A stretch of DNA of 64,000 nucleotides from Sinorhizobium meliloti (GTDB lineage: Bacteria; Pseudomonadota; Alphaproteobacteria; Rhizobiales; Rhizobiaceae): the NCBI RefSeq assembly GCF_035610345.1, contig NZ_CP141212.1:1369976-1433975 (forward strand). The letters are read 5' to 3'. This document shows, piece by piece, positions 29,969 to 40,980 of this stretch. A model generated the notes under the pieces. It did not search any database, was not told the origin of the DNA, and saw only the letters and a program-made list of their open reading frames with translations. How positions within the stretch are numbered: position 1 is the stretch's first letter; each line of letters starts with the position of its first letter. The position numbers and the translations under genes are program-made.

Positions 29969-30589
29969 ATGGATCTCACCGTCAAAACCCTCGAGGGCAA
30001 GGACGCGGGAAAGGTTTCCCTTTCCGACGCCATTTTCGGTCTCGAGCCTCGTGAAGACATCATTGCCCGCGTCGTTCGCTGGCAGCTCGCAAAGCGCCAG
30101 CAGGGTACGCACAAGGCCAAGGGCCGTGCGGAAGTCTCCCGCACCGGCGCCAAGATGTACAAGCAGAAGGGTACGGGCCGCGCCCGCCACCATTCGGCTC
30201 GTGCTCCGCAGTTCCGCGGCGGCGGCAAGGCTCACGGGCCGGTCGTCCGCAGCCATGCGCACGATCTTCCGAAGAAGATCCGCGCACTGGGCCTGCGCCA
30301 TGCGCTGTCTGCCAAGCTGAAGGCCGAGGACATCATCGTCATCGACGATCTCGTCGCCAACGAAGCAAAGACGAAGGCGCTCGCCGGCGCATTCGCCTCG
30401 CTCGGCCTCACCAACGCCCTGATCATCGGCGGAGCCGAGATCGAAGGCAACTTCAAGCTCGCCGCCCAGAACATCCCGAATGTGGACGTTCTGCCGGTTC
30501 AGGGCATCAACGTTTACGACATTCTGCGCCGTGGCAAGCTCGTGCTTTCCAAGGCTGCTGTGGAAGCTCTGGAGGAGCGGTTCAAATGA
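29969..30589 (+). CDS. rplD: 50S ribosomal protein L4
   Basis: L4 lines the nascent peptide exit tunnel; in E. coli it is also the repressor of the S10 operon. The 206-residue protein contains the tunnel loop region with [20 protein letters not shown], where macrolide-resistance changes would occur, and appears wild type. Its stop overlaps the rplW start by four bases (ATGA), which implies translational coupling. Confidence 0.98.
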   Translation: MDLTVKTLEGKDAGKVSLSDAIFGLEPREDIIARVVRWQLAKRQQGTHKAKGRAEVSRTGAKMYKQKGTGRARHHSARAPQFRGGGKAHGPVVRSHAHDLPKKIRALGLRHALSAKLKAEDIIVIDDLVANEAKTKALAGAFASLGLTNALIIGGAEIEGNFKLAAQNIPNVDVLPVQGINVYDILRRGKLVLSKAAVEALEERFK

Positions 30590-30879
30590 CGGATCTTCGC
30601 CACTACGACGTGATCGTGTCTCCCTCGATCACTGAAAAGTCGACGCTGGTCTCCGAACAGAACCAGGTCGTCTTCAATGTCGCCAAGGGTGCTTCGAAGC
30701 CTGAGATCAAGGCTGCCGTCGAAGCGCTGTTCGGCGTGAAGGTCACGGCCGTGAACACGCTCGTCCGCAAGGGCAAGTTGAAGCGCTTCCGCGGCTTCGC
30801 CGGAAAGCAGAAGGACGTGAAGAAGGCGATCGTAACGCTCGCCGACGGTCAGTCCATCGACGTTTCCACCGGTCTCTAA
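30586..30879 (+). CDS. rplW: 50S ribosomal protein L23
   Basis: L23 sits at the tunnel exit and is the docking site for trigger factor and the signal recognition particle. The 97-residue product starts [20 protein letters not shown] and has the conserved [20 protein letters not shown]. It overlaps rplD by four bases and precedes rplB by 43 bases. Confidence 0.97.
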   Translation: MTDLRHYDVIVSPSITEKSTLVSEQNQVVFNVAKGASKPEIKAAVEALFGVKVTAVNTLVRKGKLKRFRGFAGKQKDVKKAIVTLADGQSIDVSTGL

Positions 30880-30922
30880 CGGATAGGCCCATTAGGGTAA
30901 AAACCCAAAAGGGAACAAGAAA

Positions 30923-31759
30923 ATGGCATTGAAAAGTTTCAATCCGACGACGCCGAGCCAGCGTCAACTGGTCATCGTCAGCCGGGCCGGCCTCTACAAG
31001 GGCAAGCCGGTCAAGGCGCTGACCGAGGGCCTGTCCTCCAAGGGCGGTCGCAACAACCTGGGCCGCATCACCGTTCGTTTTCAGGGCGGTGGTCACAAGC
31101 GGACCTACCGTCTGGTCGACTTCAAGCGTCGCAAGTTCGACGTCGAAGGCACGGTCGAGCGTCTGGAATACGACCCGAACCGCACTGCGTTCATCGCGCT
31201 GGTCAACTACGCGGACGGTGAGCAGGCCTATATCCTTGCGCCGCAGCGCCTGGCTGTCGGCGACAAGGTGATTGCCTCGGAAAAGGCCGTCGACGTCAAG
31301 CCCGGCAATGCGATGCCGCTGCAGTACATTCCGGTCGGCTCCATCATCCACAATGTGGAGATGAAGCCGGGCAAGGGCGGTCAGATCGCCCGCTCCGCCG
31401 GAACCTACGCTCAGCTCGTCGGCCGTGACCAGGGCATGGCGATCCTGCGCCTGAACTCGGGCGAGCAGCGTCTGGTGCACGGCTCTTGCCTCGCATCGAT
31501 CGGTGCTGTATCGAACCCCGATCACGGCAACATCAATGATGGTAAGGCCGGCCGTTCGCGTTGGCGCGGCAAGCGTCCGCACGTACGCGGCGTCGTCATG
31601 AACCCGGTTGACCATCCGCACGGCGGCGGTGAAGGCCGCACCTCCGGTGGTCGCCATCCGGTCACGCCATGGGGCAAGCCCACAAAGGGCAAGCGCACGC
31701 GCTCCAATAAGTCGACCGACAAGTTCATTATGCGCTCGCGTCACCAGCGCAAGAAGTAA
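30923..31759 (+). CDS. rplB: 50S ribosomal protein L2
   Basis: L2 is one of the most conserved ribosomal proteins, needed for subunit joining and peptidyl-transferase activity. The 278-residue protein has [20 protein letters not shown] near the N-terminus and the C-terminal loop [20 protein letters not shown], which includes the histidine near the catalytic centre. The downstream spacing of 15 bases to rpsS is usual. Confidence 0.99.
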   Translation: MALKSFNPTTPSQRQLVIVSRAGLYKGKPVKALTEGLSSKGGRNNLGRITVRFQGGGHKRTYRLVDFKRRKFDVEGTVERLEYDPNRTAFIALVNYADGEQAYILAPQRLAVGDKVIASEKAVDVKPGNAMPLQYIPVGSIIHNVEMKPGKGGQIARSAGTYAQLVGRDQGMAILRLNSGEQRLVHGSCLASIGAVSNPDHGNINDGKAGRSRWRGKRPHVRGVVMNPVDHPHGGGEGRTSGGRHPVTPWGKPTKGKRTRSNKSTDKFIMRSRHQRKK

Positions 31760-31774
31760 GAGAGGAAGTCTCAA

Positions 31775-32053
31775 GTGGCTCGTTCAGTATGGAAAGGTCC
31801 GTTTGTTGACGGTTATCTTCTCAAGAAGGCTGAGAAGGTCCGCGAAGGCGGCCGCAACGAAGTGATCAAGATGTGGAGCCGTCGCTCCACGATCCTTCCG
31901 CAGTTCGTCGGTCTGACCTTCGGCGTCTACAACGGCAACAAGCACGTTCCCGTCTCGGTGTCCGAAGAAATGGTCGGTCACAAGTTCGGTGAATTCGCTC
32001 CGACCCGGACCTATTATGGTCATGGCGCGGACAAGAAAGCGAAGAGGAAGTAA
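31775..32053 (+). CDS. rpsS: 30S ribosomal protein S19
   Basis: S19 pairs with S13 at the top of the 30S head and touches the A-site tRNA. The 92-residue protein begins from a GTG at 31775 ([20 protein letters not shown]) after AGAGGAAGTC. It includes [20 protein letters not shown] and [20 protein letters not shown]. The next gene, rplV, starts two bases after its stop. Confidence 0.97.
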
Positions 32054-32055
32054 CG

Positions 32056-32445
32056 ATGGGCAAGGCAAAAGCCGAACGCCGGCTGAAGGATAATGAGGCG
32101 CAGGCAGTTGCGCGCACGATCCGCGTCAGCCCCCAGAAGCTCAACCTCGTTGCCGCGCTGATCCGCGGCAAGAAGGTGGACCGGGCTCTGGCCGAACTCG
32201 AGTTCTCGCGCAAGCGCATCGCAGGCACCGTCAAGAAGACGCTTGAATCTGCGATCGCCAACGCAGAGAACAACCATGATCTCGACGTTGATTCGCTCAT
32301 CGTCGCAGAAGCTTTTGTTGGCAAGTCGATCGTGATGAAGCGCTTCCACGCCCGTGGTCGCGGCCGTGCATCGCGGGTCGAAAAGCCGTTCGCGCACTTG
32401 ACGATCGTCGTTCGTGAAGTGGAAGCCAAAGGGGAGGCCGCATAA
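32056..32445 (+). CDS. rplV: 50S ribosomal protein L22
   Basis: L22 helps form the narrowest part of the exit tunnel with L4. The 129-residue product has the conserved [20 protein letters not shown] and the hairpin tip region [20 protein letters not shown]. It overlaps rpsC by a single base (TAATG), a typical coupled junction. Confidence 0.97.
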   Translation: MGKAKAERRLKDNEAQAVARTIRVSPQKLNLVAALIRGKKVDRALAELEFSRKRIAGTVKKTLESAIANAENNHDLDVDSLIVAEAFVGKSIVMKRFHARGRGRASRVEKPFAHLTIVVREVEAKGEAA

Positions 32446-33158
32446 TGGGCCAGAAGATTAATCCGATCGGTTTCCGTCTCGGCATCAACCGGACCTGGGA
32501 TAGCCGTTGGTTCGCGGACAACGCGGAATACGGCCAGCTTCTTCACGAAGACCTGAAGATCCGCGCCTATCTGATGGAAGAGCTGAAGTCGGCCGGTATC
32601 GCCAAGGTCGTGATCGAGCGTCCGCACAAGAAGTGCCGCGTGACGATCCACTCGGCACGCCCGGGCCTGATCATCGGCAAGAAGGGCGCCGACATCGAAA
32701 AGCTTCGCAGGAAGCTTTCCGAGATGACCAATTCGGAAACGCACCTCAACATCGTCGAAGTGCGCAAGCCGGAAGTCGACGCAACGCTCGTTGCGCAGTC
32801 GATCGCTCAGCAGCTCGAGCGCCGCGTAGCGTTCCGTCGTGCGATGAAGCGTGCCGTTCAGTCGGCGATGCGCCTCGGCGCCGAAGGCATCAAGATCACC
32901 TGCGCCGGCCGTCTCGGCGGTGCGGAAATCGCCCGTACCGAATGGTATCGTGAAGGCCGCGTTCCGCTGCATACGCTGCGCGCCGACATCGATTACGGCA
33001 CTGCCGAAGCGGAAACCGCTTTCGGTATCTGCGGTGTCAAGGTCTGGATCTTCAAGGGCGAAATCCTTGAGCACGATCCGATGGCTTCCGAGCGCCGCGC
33101 GACCGAGAGTGACAACCAGGGCGGTAGCGGCAGAGAGCGTCGCCGCGAGAACGCGTAA
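32445..33158 (+). CDS. rpsC: 30S ribosomal protein S3
   Basis: S3 is part of the mRNA entry channel and its helicase activity. The 237-residue protein has the KH domain ([20 protein letters not shown]) and the C-terminal domain [20 protein letters not shown]. The tail is polar and basic ([10 protein letters not shown]). The ATG overlaps the stop of rplV. Confidence 0.98.
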   Translation: MGQKINPIGFRLGINRTWDSRWFADNAEYGQLLHEDLKIRAYLMEELKSAGIAKVVIERPHKKCRVTIHSARPGLIIGKKGADIEKLRRKLSEMTNSETHLNIVEVRKPEVDATLVAQSIAQQLERRVAFRRAMKRAVQSAMRLGAEGIKITCAGRLGGAEIARTEWYREGRVPLHTLRADIDYGTAEAETAFGICGVKVWIFKGEILEHDPMASERRATESDNQGGSGRERRRENA

Positions 33159-33196
33159 CATTCGCGCGTGGCAGCCAATATCGGAGAAGTAAAAAA

Positions 33197-33610
33197 ATGT
33201 TGCAGCCAAAGCGTACGAAGTATCGCAAGCAGTTCAAGGGGCGCATCAAGGGCGTCGCGAAGGGCGGCTCTGACCTCGCCTTCGGCGAGTTCGGTCTGAA
33301 GGCCCAGGAGCCCAACCGCGTCAATGCTCGCGAGATCGAAGCGGCCCGCCGTGCGATCACCCGTCATATGAAGCGCGCCGGCCGCGTCTGGATCCGGGTA
33401 TTCCCCGACGTTCCGGTCACGGCAAAGCCGACCGAAGTCCGCATGGGTAAGGGCAAGGGTTCGGTCGAATACTGGGCATGCAAGGTCAAGCCCGGCCGCA
33501 TGATGTTCGAGATCGACGGTGTCAACGAGGAGCTCGCCCGCGAAGCACTTCGCCTCGGCGCTGCCAAGCTCTCTGTCAAGACGCGCTTCGTGCAGCGTAT
33601 CGCAGAGTAA
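33197..33610 (+). CDS. rplP: 50S ribosomal protein L16
   Basis: L16 contacts tRNAs at the A and P sites and is a late assembly protein. The 137-residue product starts [20 protein letters not shown] and carries [20 protein letters not shown] and [20 protein letters not shown]. The ATG follows a poly-A stretch (GTAAAAAA) with GGAG upstream. rpmC follows after 12 bases. Confidence 0.98.
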   Translation: MLQPKRTKYRKQFKGRIKGVAKGGSDLAFGEFGLKAQEPNRVNAREIEAARRAITRHMKRAGRVWIRVFPDVPVTAKPTEVRMGKGKGSVEYWACKVKPGRMMFEIDGVNEELAREALRLGAAKLSVKTRFVQRIAE

Positions 33611-33622
33611 GGAGTGAAGCTC

Positions 33623-33823
33623 ATGAAAGCCGCAGATGTTCGCGCTCTGAGCGCCGACCAACTCAAGGAAGAGCTTGCCAAGCTGAAGAAGGAGCAGTTC
33701 AACCTGCGCTTCCAGAAGGCGACTGGCCAGCTCGAGAAGTCTTCGCGTATCAACGAGGTCCGCAAGGACATCGCACGCATCAAAACCATTGCCCGCCAGA
33801 AGGCGGCAGAAGCCAAGGCCTAA
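33623..33823 (+). CDS. rpmC: 50S ribosomal protein L29
   Basis: L29 is a small helical protein near the tunnel exit that contacts L23. The 66-residue product begins [20 protein letters not shown] at the ATG 33623, preceded by AAGGAGTGAAGCTC. A GTG three codons earlier lies inside the ribosome site and is unlikely to be used. The motif [20 protein letters not shown] is typical. Confidence 0.96.
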   Translation: MKAADVRALSADQLKEELAKLKKEQFNLRFQKATGQLEKSSRINEVRKDIARIKTIARQKAAEAKA

Positions 33824-33836
33824 GGACCAGAACACT

Positions 33837-34073
33837 ATGCCGAAACGCATTCTGCAGGGCACCGTCGTCAGCGACAAGAACGACAAGACCGTCGTCGTCC
33901 GGGTCGAGCGCCGCTTTGCGCACCCGATCCTTCAGAAGACCGTTCGTCGTTCCAAGAAGTACAAGGCTCACGACGAGAACAACCAGTTCAAGGTCGGCGA
34001 CCTCGTTTCCATCGAGGAATGCGCGCCGATTTCCAAGGACAAGCGCTGGACGGTCGTTTCCGCCCAGTCTTGA
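33837..34073 (+). CDS. rpsQ: 30S ribosomal protein S17
   Basis: S17 is an OB-fold protein that binds the 5' domain of 16S rRNA early in assembly. The ATG at 33837 gives 78 residues ([20 protein letters not shown]). The earlier frame start overlaps rpmC and is not used. [19 protein letters not shown] is typical. It is the last S10-cluster gene before an apparent terminator. Confidence 0.96.
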   Translation: MPKRILQGTVVSDKNDKTVVVRVERRFAHPILQKTVRRSKKYKAHDENNQFKVGDLVSIEECAPISKDKRWTVVSAQS

Positions 34074-34147
34074 TTTCTGCAGGTTTTGACCGCCGGACCC
34101 TTGCGTCTCGGGCAAATATCTGTATGAAGCACGCAATTAAAGCCGAG

Positions 34148-34173
34148 GAACGCTCGAGTTCGAGCGTTCTTTT
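34148..34173 (+). terminator. Terminator-like hairpin between S10 and spc clusters
   Basis: GAACGCTCGA / TCGAGCGTTC (34148-34157 with 34160-34169) is followed by TTTT and GC. It lies about 75 bases after rpsQ and 80 before rplN. In E. coli the S10 and spc clusters are also separate transcripts. Some read-through is possible, as the U-run is short. Confidence 0.65.
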
Positions 34174-34251
34174 GCTTTGAGATGAGCACAATAAGCCGGG
34201 CGAGGGGGTTTCGACCCAACCGGCCTGGTAACAACAAGAAGGCGACCTGAC

Positions 34252-34620
34252 ATGATTCAGATGCAAACAAACCTCGACGTGGCGGATAATTCCGGCGCAC
34301 GTCGTGTCATGTGCATCAAGGTGCTGGGCGGCTCCAAGCGTAAATACGCGTCGATCGGCGACATCATTGTCGTTTCGATCAAGGAAGCCATTCCGCGCGG
34401 CCGCGTGAAGAAGGGTGATGTCATGAAGGCTGTTGTCGTTCGCACCGCGAAAGACATCCGCCGTGCGGATGGCAGCGTCATCCGTTTCGACACCAACGCA
34501 GCCGTTCTCATCGACAACAAGAAAGAGCCGATCGGCACCCGTATCTTCGGACCGGTTCCGCGCGAACTCCGCGCCAAGAACCACATGAAGATCATCTCGC
34601 TGGCTCCGGAAGTACTCTAA
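34252..34620 (+). CDS. rplN: 50S ribosomal protein L14
   Basis: L14 forms inter-subunit bridges and pairs with L19. The 122-residue product starts [20 protein letters not shown] and contains [20 protein letters not shown] and [20 protein letters not shown]. It opens the spc cluster. The upstream 180 bases hold the hairpin noted above and presumably the spc promoter. Confidence 0.98.
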   Translation: MIQMQTNLDVADNSGARRVMCIKVLGGSKRKYASIGDIIVVSIKEAIPRGRVKKGDVMKAVVVRTAKDIRRADGSVIRFDTNAAVLIDNKKEPIGTRIFGPVPRELRAKNHMKIISLAPEVL

Positions 34621-34634
34621 GGGAGCGATCAGAG

Positions 34635-34946
34635 ATGCAAAAGATTCGCAAAGGCGACAAGGTCGTCGTTCTGACCGGTAAGGACAAGGGCCGTACCGGC
34701 GAAGTCATTCAGGTCATGCCGAAGGAAGACAGGGCTCTCGTGCGCGGCGTCAACGTGGTGAAGCGTCACCAGCGCCAGACTCAGAACCAGGAAGCCGGCA
34801 TTATCACCAAGGAAGCCTCGATCCACCTTTCGAACATCGCGATCGCCGATCCGAAGGACGGCAAGCCGACCCGCGTCGGTTTCAAGATCGATGGTGACAA
34901 GAAGGTCCGCGTGGCCAAGCGTTCGGGAGATGTGATCGATGGCTAA
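34635..34946 (+). CDS. rplX: 50S ribosomal protein L24
   Basis: L24 is an assembly initiator of the 50S subunit with a KOW motif ([20 protein letters not shown]). The 103-residue protein is of normal length and continues [20 protein letters not shown]. Its 3' end overlaps the start of rplE by eight bases. Confidence 0.97.
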   Translation: MQKIRKGDKVVVLTGKDKGRTGEVIQVMPKEDRALVRGVNVVKRHQRQTQNQEAGIITKEASIHLSNIAIADPKDGKPTRVGFKIDGDKKVRVAKRSGDVIDG

Positions 34947-35496
34947 GTCCGCTTATGAGTCCCGGCTCAAGAAGGAATATGTAGAGCGCATCCGCAAGGC
35001 GATGCAGGAGCAGTTCTCCTACGCCAACGAAATGCAGATCCCGCGCCTCGACAAGATCGTCATCAACATGGGTGTTGGCGAAGCGACCGGCGATTCCAAG
35101 AAGCCGACCGTTGCTGCTGCCGACCTCGCTGCGATTGCCGGCCAGAAGCCGGTCATCACCCGCGCTCGCAACTCCATCGCCGGCTTCAAGCTTCGCGAAG
35201 GCATGCCGATTGGTGCCAAGGTTACCCTGCGCGGCGTTCGGATGTATGAGTTCCTGGATCGTCTCATCAACATCGCTCTTCCGCGTGTTCGAGACTTCCG
35301 CGGCCTCAATCCGAAGTCCTTCGATGGTCGTGGCAACTTTGCCATGGGCATCAAGGAGCACATTGTGTTCCCTGAGATCAACTACGACAAGGTTGATCAG
35401 ATGTGGGGCATGGACATCATCGTTTGCACGACGGCAACTAACGACGACGAAGCACGCGCTCTTCTCAAAGAGTTCAACTTCCCGTTCCGTCAGTAA
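34939..35496 (+). CDS. rplE: 50S ribosomal protein L5
   Basis: L5 binds 5S rRNA and contacts P-site tRNA. The 185-residue product has [40 protein letters not shown] and the C-terminal [20 protein letters not shown]. The eight-base overlap with rplX suggests coupled translation. Confidence 0.98.
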   Translation: MAKSAYESRLKKEYVERIRKAMQEQFSYANEMQIPRLDKIVINMGVGEATGDSKKPTVAAADLAAIAGQKPVITRARNSIAGFKLREGMPIGAKVTLRGVRMYEFLDRLINIALPRVRDFRGLNPKSFDGRGNFAMGIKEHIVFPEINYDKVDQMWGMDIIVCTTATNDDEARALLKEFNFPFRQ

Positions 35497-35530
35497 TCCG
35501 TAACGGCAAGCGTAAAGAAGGATAACTGTT

Positions 35531-35836
35531 ATGGCGAAAACGAGCGCAGTTGAAAAGAACAAGCGCCGCCGCAAACTGGTTGCCAATCACGCCGCCAAGC
35601 GCGCGGTCCTGAAGGCGATCATCATGAACCAGTCTTTGCCGATCGAAGAGCGGTTCAAGGCCACCCTCAAGCTGGCCGAACTGCCCCGCGATGGGTCCAA
35701 GACCCGCATCCGCAATCGTTGCGAAGTGACCGGCCGTCCGCGTGCCTATTATCGCAAGCTGCGCATGTCGCGTATTGCACTTCGCGAACTGGGCAATCTC
35801 GGCAAGGTGCCGGGCGTGGTCAAGTCGAGCTGGTAA
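35531..35836 (+). CDS. rpsN: 30S ribosomal protein S14
   Basis: S14 is a head protein near the P-site. The 101-residue protein is the long form: it lacks the paired CxxC zinc motif of the short form and has the conserved [20 protein letters not shown] and a C-terminal KSSW. Such zinc-free forms do not depend on zinc supply. Confidence 0.97.
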   Translation: MAKTSAVEKNKRRRKLVANHAAKRAVLKAIIMNQSLPIEERFKATLKLAELPRDGSKTRIRNRCEVTGRPRAYYRKLRMSRIALRELGNLGKVPGVVKSSW

Positions 35837-35848
35837 GGAGACGGGTAC

Positions 35849-36247
35849 ATGGCAATGACTGATCCTTTGGGCGATATGCTCACCCGTATCCGCAACGGCG
35901 CTGCTCGCCGCAAGTCGAGCGTTTCGACGCCGGCTTCCAAGCTTCGCGCACGCGTTCTGGATGTCCTTCAGGCTGAAGGCTACATCCGCGGATACTCAGA
36001 GGTCGAATTCGGCAACGGCAAGGCCGAGCTGAACATCGAGTTGAAGTACTACGAAGGCGCATCCGTGATCCGTGAGATCGCGCGCGTCTCCAAGCCGGGC
36101 CGCCGGGTCTATGTCTCGGTCAAGTCCATTCCGCAGGTCGCGAACGGCCTCGGCATCACCATCCTTTCGACTCCGAAGGGCGTGATGGCCGATCACCAGG
36201 CACGCGAACAGAATGTTGGTGGCGAGGTTCTTTGCTCGATCTTCTAA
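35849..36247 (+). CDS. rpsH: 30S ribosomal protein S8
   Basis: S8 binds the central domain of 16S rRNA and in E. coli represses the spc operon. The 132-residue product starts [20 protein letters not shown] and ends [20 protein letters not shown] followed by VLCSIF, both typical. An rplF start follows 40 bases later. Confidence 0.97.
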   Translation: MAMTDPLGDMLTRIRNGAARRKSSVSTPASKLRARVLDVLQAEGYIRGYSEVEFGNGKAELNIELKYYEGASVIREIARVSKPGRRVYVSVKSIPQVANGLGITILSTPKGVMADHQAREQNVGGEVLCSIF

Positions 36248-36287
36248 GATCGAGCAGGATCTCCATAGCGAACAGACAGGTATAAAA

Positions 36288-36821
36288 ATGTCTCGTATCG
36301 GTAAGAAGCCCGTTCAAGTTCCGGCAGGCGTCACGGCTAACGTGGATGGCCAGAAGGTAACGGCAAAGGGCCCGAAGGGCGAACTGTTCTTCGTCGCAAA
36401 TGACGAAGTTTCGGTGAAGCTCGAAAACAACACGGTTGTCGTTCAGCCGCTCAACGAGAGCAAGGATGCTCGCGCAAAGTGGGGCATGTCCCGCACGATG
36501 ATCGAGAACATCCTCAAGGGCGTGAAGGACGGTTACGAGCGCAAGCTCGAAATCAACGGCGTCGGTTACCGCGCTTCCATGCAGGGCAAGAACCTGCAGC
36601 TGGCGCTCGGTTTCAGCCACGACGTCGTCTACCAGACGCCGGAAGGCATCACGATCGCTGTGCCGAAGCCGACGGAAATCGTCGTCTCCGGAATCAACAA
36701 GCAGCAGGTCGGCCAGGTTGCCGCGGAAATCCGCGAATACCGTGGCCCCGAGCCCTACAAGGGCAAGGGCGTCAAGTATGCCGAAGAGCGGATCGTCCGC
36801 AAAGAAGGCAAGAAGAAGTAA
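36288..36821 (+). CDS. rplF: 50S ribosomal protein L6
   Basis: L6 lies near the factor-binding site by the sarcin-ricin loop. From the ATG at 36288 ([20 protein letters not shown]) it has 177 residues in two repeated domains; the C-terminal [20 protein letters not shown] is a family signature. The longer frame reaching into rpsH is not used. Confidence 0.97.
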   Translation: MSRIGKKPVQVPAGVTANVDGQKVTAKGPKGELFFVANDEVSVKLENNTVVVQPLNESKDARAKWGMSRTMIENILKGVKDGYERKLEINGVGYRASMQGKNLQLALGFSHDVVYQTPEGITIAVPKPTEIVVSGINKQQVGQVAAEIREYRGPEPYKGKGVKYAEERIVRKEGKKK

Positions 36822-36833
36822 GGATCACGCGAA

Positions 36834-37196
36834 ATGGCTAGCAGGAAAGATACTCTTGTGCGTCGCGCCAGCCGCGTGCGCCGTCAAATCAAGGCGGTTG
36901 CCAATGGCCGCCCGCGCCTGTCGGTTCATCGCTCGTCGAAGAACATCTATGCGCAGATCATTGACGATGTTGCCGGCAAGACGATTGCCTCGGCATCGAC
37001 CCTCGACACGGATCTGCGGTCTTCGCTGAAGACCGGCGCCGATACCGAAGCCGCTACGGCTGTCGGCAAGCTCCTGGCAGAACGTGCTTCCAAGGCGGGC
37101 ATCAAGGACGTTGTCTTTGATCGTGGCGCCTTCATCTACCACGGCCGCATCAAGGCGCTGGCCGAGGCAGCTCGCGAAGGCGGCCTGAACTTCTAA
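36834..37196 (+). CDS. rplR: 50S ribosomal protein L18
   Basis: L18 binds 5S rRNA with L5 and L25. The 120-residue product has the usual basic N-terminus ([20 protein letters not shown]), [20 protein letters not shown] and [23 protein letters not shown]-rich hairpin (CGCCCGGGC / GCCCGGGCG, 37204-37227) lies in the 133-base gap to rpsE, a wider gap than elsewhere in this cluster. Confidence 0.97.
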   Translation: MASRKDTLVRRASRVRRQIKAVANGRPRLSVHRSSKNIYAQIIDDVAGKTIASASTLDTDLRSSLKTGADTEAATAVGKLLAERASKAGIKDVVFDRGAFIYHGRIKALAEAAREGGLNF

Positions 37197-37329
37197 AGTT
37201 CGTCGCCCGGGCCGCAATGCCCGGGCGTAACCCGGCTTCGCAAATCCCCGGCCGCTTCGATTTCCAAGGAAGCGAGGCGGCTTTCGTCAATCTGCCGATT
37301 GCACCCGGAAAAGAAAAAGGAAGAGGACA

Positions 37330-37899
37330 ATGGCACAAGAAAGAAGAGGTTCTCGCGAAGATCGCCAGAACCGCGAAGAGCGCGACAGCGAATTTGTCGA
37401 TAAGCTCGTCGCTATCAACCGCGTCGCCAAGGTGGTGAAGGGCGGTCGTCGTTTCGGTTTCGCCGCTCTCGTCGTCGTAGGCGACCAGAAGGGCCGCGTC
37501 GGCTTCGGCCATGGCAAGGCACGCGAAGTGCCGGAAGCCATCCGTAAGGCAACGGAAGCCGCCAAGCGCGATCTGATCTTCGTACCGCTGCGCGGTGGCC
37601 GCACTCTGCACCACGACGTGCACGGCCGTCATGGCGCCGGCAAGGTGCTGCTGCGCTCGGCCAAGCCCGGTACCGGTATCATCGCCGGTGGCCCGATGCG
37701 CGCCGTCTTCGAGACGCTCGGCGTTCATGACGTCGTAGCCAAGTCGACCGGCTCGTCGAACCCCTACAACATGGTTCGCGCTACCTTCGACGCGCTCAAG
37801 AACCAGATGCACCCGAAGGATATCGCGGCACAGCGCGGCATGAAGTACGCCACGCTCCAGTCCCGTCGCGTTTCCGCCGGCGTTGCTTCCGAAGAATAA
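37330..37899 (+). CDS. rpsE: 30S ribosomal protein S5
   Basis: S5 lies at the mRNA entry site, affects accuracy and is the site of spectinomycin-resistance changes. The 189-residue protein has the double-stranded-RNA-binding N-domain ([20 protein letters not shown]) and the C-domain [20 protein letters not shown] followed by [13 protein letters not shown]. The sequence appears wild type around the spectinomycin loop (VVKGGRRF). Confidence 0.97.
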   Translation: MAQERRGSREDRQNREERDSEFVDKLVAINRVAKVVKGGRRFGFAALVVVGDQKGRVGFGHGKAREVPEAIRKATEAAKRDLIFVPLRGGRTLHHDVHGRHGAGKVLLRSAKPGTGIIAGGPMRAVFETLGVHDVVAKSTGSSNPYNMVRATFDALKNQMHPKDIAAQRGMKYATLQSRRVSAGVASEE

Positions 37900-37911
37900 G
37901 GGAGCTGACAG

Positions 37912-38115
37912 ATGGCTAAGAAGGAAGTTGCCAAGAAGACGGTTACCGTCGAGCAGATCGGTAGCCCCATTCGCCGTCCGGCCGTGCAGCGTCAGACGCT
38001 CGTCGGTCTGGGCCTCAACAAGATGCACCGGGTACGCACGCTGGAAGACACTCCGGCCGTTCGCGGGATGATCCGGGCCGTCCAGCACCTCGTTCGCGTC
38101 GTCGACGAGAAGTGA
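37912..38115 (+). CDS. rpmD: 50S ribosomal protein L30
   Basis: L30 is a small non-essential 50S protein in many bacteria. The 67-residue product has the typical [20 protein letters not shown] and [20 protein letters not shown]. It lies 12 bases after rpsE and 13 before rplO. Confidence 0.96.
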   Translation: MAKKEVAKKTVTVEQIGSPIRRPAVQRQTLVGLGLNKMHRVRTLEDTPAVRGMIRAVQHLVRVVDEK

Positions 38116-38128
38116 GGGGGATCGAGAT

Positions 38129-38599
38129 ATGAAACTGAATGAAATCAAGGACAACGAAGGCGCGACCAAGAACCGCAAGCGTCTGGGCCGCGGTATCGGC
38201 TCCGGTTCCGGCAAGACGGCCGGTCGCGGTGTAAAGGGTCAGAAGGCGCGTTCGGGCGTCGCGATCAACGGCTTCGAAGGCGGTCAGATGCCCATCTACC
38301 GCCGCCTGCCGAAGCGCGGCTTCAACAACATCTTCGCTTCGGAGTTCGCTGTCGTGTCGCTCGGCCGGATTCAGGCCGCAGTCGATGCCAAGAAGCTGGA
38401 CGCCTCCAAGACCGTCGATGCCGCCGCTCTCAAGGCCGCCGGCGTTATCCGCCGCGTCAAGGATGGTGTGCGCGTTCTCGCCGACGGCGAACTGAAGGCG
38501 AAGGTTTCGCTCGAAGTTGCCGGCGCCTCCAAGCCTGCGATCGAGAAGATCGAAAAGGCTGGCGGCTCCGTCAAGCTGCTCTCCGCAGCCGCTGAATAA
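38129..38599 (+). CDS. rplO: 50S ribosomal protein L15
   Basis: L15 is an assembly protein near the centre of the 50S subunit. The 156-residue protein has the extended Gly/Arg/Lys-rich N-terminal part ([20 protein letters not shown]) and a globular C-domain. It is followed by a 235-base spacer before secY. Confidence 0.97.
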   Translation: MKLNEIKDNEGATKNRKRLGRGIGSGSGKTAGRGVKGQKARSGVAINGFEGGQMPIYRRLPKRGFNNIFASEFAVVSLGRIQAAVDAKKLDASKTVDAAALKAAGVIRRVKDGVRVLADGELKAKVSLEVAGASKPAIEKIEKAGGSVKLLSAAAE

Positions 38600-38834
38600 A
38601 TATGACTGATGAACCGCCCGGGGTGCTTCACGCCGGGCGGATTTGCTCCCATATGTGAGCCTCACGTCCAAGCGCAGCGAATCGGCTGCCGCGACGGGAC
38701 ATAACGGAAACCACGGTGAGGCATCCGATTGCAGCGACAATCGCCTCGCGCCTGGTTTTCCACGACGAAAACTGATTCCATCCGGAACGACCGGGTTTTC
38801 CCGTGTTTCCGAGACTTGGTACGCGGAGAATTGC

Positions 38835-40175
38835 ATGGCTTCTGCAGCGGAACAGCTCGCCTCGAACCTGAATTTTTCGACTTTCGCCAAGGCGGAAGAT
38901 CTGAAAAAGCGCCTTTGGTTCACTCTCGGTGCGCTTCTGGTCTATCGACTTGGCACCTACATTCCGTTGCCGGGCCTTAACCCGGACGCATTCGCGCAGG
39001 CATTTCAGGGGCAGTCGGGGGGCATTCTCGGCCTCTTCAACATGTTCTCGGGCGGCGCGGTCGAGCGTATGGCGATCTTCGCCCTCGGCATCATGCCCTA
39101 CATTTCCGCATCGATCATCGTGCAGCTCATGACGTCGGTCGTTCCGGCGCTCGAGCAGCTGAAGAAAGAGGGCGAGCAGGGCCGCAAGGTCATCAACCAG
39201 TACACCCGTTACGGCACGGTGCTGTTGGGCGCGATGCAGGCCTACGGTATTGCCGTCGGTCTCGAAAGCGGCAGCGGTCTCGTCAACGATCCGGGCTGGT
39301 TCTTCCGGATTTCCACCGTTATTTCGCTGCTCGGCGGCACGATGTTCCTGATGTGGCTCGGTGAGCAGATCACCTCCCGCGGTATAGGCAACGGTATTTC
39401 GCTGATCATCTTCGCCGGCATCGTCGCCGCTTTGCCCTCGGCGCTTGCCGGAACCCTTGAGCTCGGCCGTACCGGTGCTCTGTCGACGCCTCTCATCCTT
39501 GCGATTATCGTCATGGTCGTCGGCGTGATCGCCTTGATCGTCTTCGTCGAGCGCGCGCAGCGCCGCCTGCTGATCCAGTATCCGAAGCGCCAGGTCGGCA
39601 ACCGCATGTTCCAGGGCGACACGTCGCACCTGCCGCTGAAGCTCAACACCTCGGGCGTGATCCCGGCGATCTTCGCGTCGTCGCTTCTCCTGCTGCCCGC
39701 CACGCTTGCCGGCTTTGCCAACACCGCGACCATGCCCGACTGGGCAACGGCGATCGTCGGTGCGCTCGCTCACGGTCAGCCGCTCTATATGATCCTTTAC
39801 GGTGCGATGATCGCCTTTTTCGCCTTCTTCTATACGGCCATCGTCTTCAACCCGAAGGATACGGCCGACAATCTGAAGAAGCATGGCGGGTTCGTTCCGG
39901 GCATCCGCCCGGGTGAACGCACGGCCGAATACATCGATTACGTGTTGACGCGCATTACCGTCATCGGCGCGATCTACCTGGTCTTTGTCTGCATCCTGCC
40001 TGAGATACTCATCTCGCAGACAGGGGTGCCGTTCTACCTTGGTGGTACGTCGCTTTTGATTGTTGTCAGTGTGACCCTCGATACGGTAGCACAGATCCAG
40101 GGTCACCTCATTGCCCAGCAATATGAGGGGCTGATCAAGAAGTCGAAGCTGCGCGGAGGAAAGAGGGGACGATGA
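38835..40175 (+). CDS. secY: Preprotein translocase subunit SecY
   Basis: The pore-forming subunit of the Sec translocon in the inner membrane. The ATG at 38835 gives 446 residues ([20 protein letters not shown]) with ten predicted membrane helices; the plug region [20 protein letters not shown] and [20 protein letters not shown] are conserved. An upstream in-frame extension of 64 residues lies in the spacer and is rejected. The stop overlaps adk by four bases, so the two are coupled. Confidence 0.98.
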   Translation: MASAAEQLASNLNFSTFAKAEDLKKRLWFTLGALLVYRLGTYIPLPGLNPDAFAQAFQGQSGGILGLFNMFSGGAVERMAIFALGIMPYISASIIVQLMTSVVPALEQLKKEGEQGRKVINQYTRYGTVLLGAMQAYGIAVGLESGSGLVNDPGWFFRISTVISLLGGTMFLMWLGEQITSRGIGNGISLIIFAGIVAALPSALAGTLELGRTGALSTPLILAIIVMVVGVIALIVFVERAQRRLLIQYPKRQVGNRMFQGDTSHLPLKLNTSGVIPAIFASSLLLLPATLAGFANTATMPDWATAIVGALAHGQPLYMILYGAMIAFFAFFYTAIVFNPKDTADNLKKHGGFVPGIRPGERTAEYIDYVLTRITVIGAIYLVFVCILPEILISQTGVPFYLGGTSLLIVVSVTLDTVAQIQGHLIAQQYEGLIKKSKLRGGKRGR

Positions 40176-40750
40176 GGTTAATTTTTTTGGGACCGCCGGG
40201 CGCTGGCAAGGGTACTCAGGCCAAGCTTCTGACGGAGAGATACGGCATTCCGCAGCTTTCCACGGGGGATATGCTTCGGGCGGCCGTAGCTCAGGCGACC
40301 GAGGTCGGCAAGCGGGCGAAAGCCGTGATGGATGCCGGCCAGCTCGTCTCCGACGAAATCGTCAATGAGATCGTCTCCGACCGCATCGATTCGCCGGATT
40401 GCGCAAGGGGCTTCATTCTCGACGGCTATCCGCGCACGGTCCCGCAGGCCGTAGCGCTCGACGGGATGCTAGAGGAAAAAGGCCTGAAGCTCGATGCAGT
40501 CATCGAATTGAAAGTCGATGAGGCAGCTCTTGTGCGGCGCATGGAGAATCGCGTAGCCGAAACCGTCGCGGCCGGCGGCACCGTACGCTCGGACGACAAT
40601 CCGGAAGCATTCCGGCGGCGTCTGCAGGAATATCGGGAAAAGACCGCTCCGCTTTCGGAACACTACGCCCGAACCGGTCGGTTGAAGACCGTGGACGGCA
40701 TGGCGGATGTGGATACGGTTACGGCCGAGATAGAGAAGATTCTGGTATAG
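40172..40750 (+). CDS. adk: Adenylate kinase
   Basis: Interconverts ATP + AMP and 2 ADP in the cytosol, keeping the adenylate pool balanced. The 192-residue product is the short-lid form: the P-loop [12 protein letters not shown] lies at about 7-18, the AMP site at [12 protein letters not shown], and DGYPRT near 84. The lid has no cysteine zinc site. The gene between secY and rpsM is typical of alphaproteobacteria and many Gram-positives. It overlaps secY by ATGA. Confidence 0.97.
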   Translation: MRLIFLGPPGAGKGTQAKLLTERYGIPQLSTGDMLRAAVAQATEVGKRAKAVMDAGQLVSDEIVNEIVSDRIDSPDCARGFILDGYPRTVPQAVALDGMLEEKGLKLDAVIELKVDEAALVRRMENRVAETVAAGGTVRSDDNPEAFRRRLQEYREKTAPLSEHYARTGRLKTVDGMADVDTVTAEIEKILV

Positions 40751-40980
40751 GCATTGCCTTTGCCAAAATGGAAGCGCCGGGGAGTTGACTTTTTCGGCCG
40801 ATTCCTCCAAAGACTGCGTCAACTCGCGACAAGAGAAGCGATCGGCGCGGTCTTCAACGAAATGAAGTCCGGGTACGGTCGTTTTTGACGTGTCTCGAAC
40901 CTCAATCAACGAGCGGCTCTTAAGGTCGCGTAACGAAGCACCTATTGCCTGTAGGCAACTGGAACGCAAGGAGAATAGAC

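Noticed and set aside
40784..40812. A promoter with TTGACT before rpsM
   Set aside because: The -35 box is fair, but no acceptable -10 sequence was found at the right spacing.
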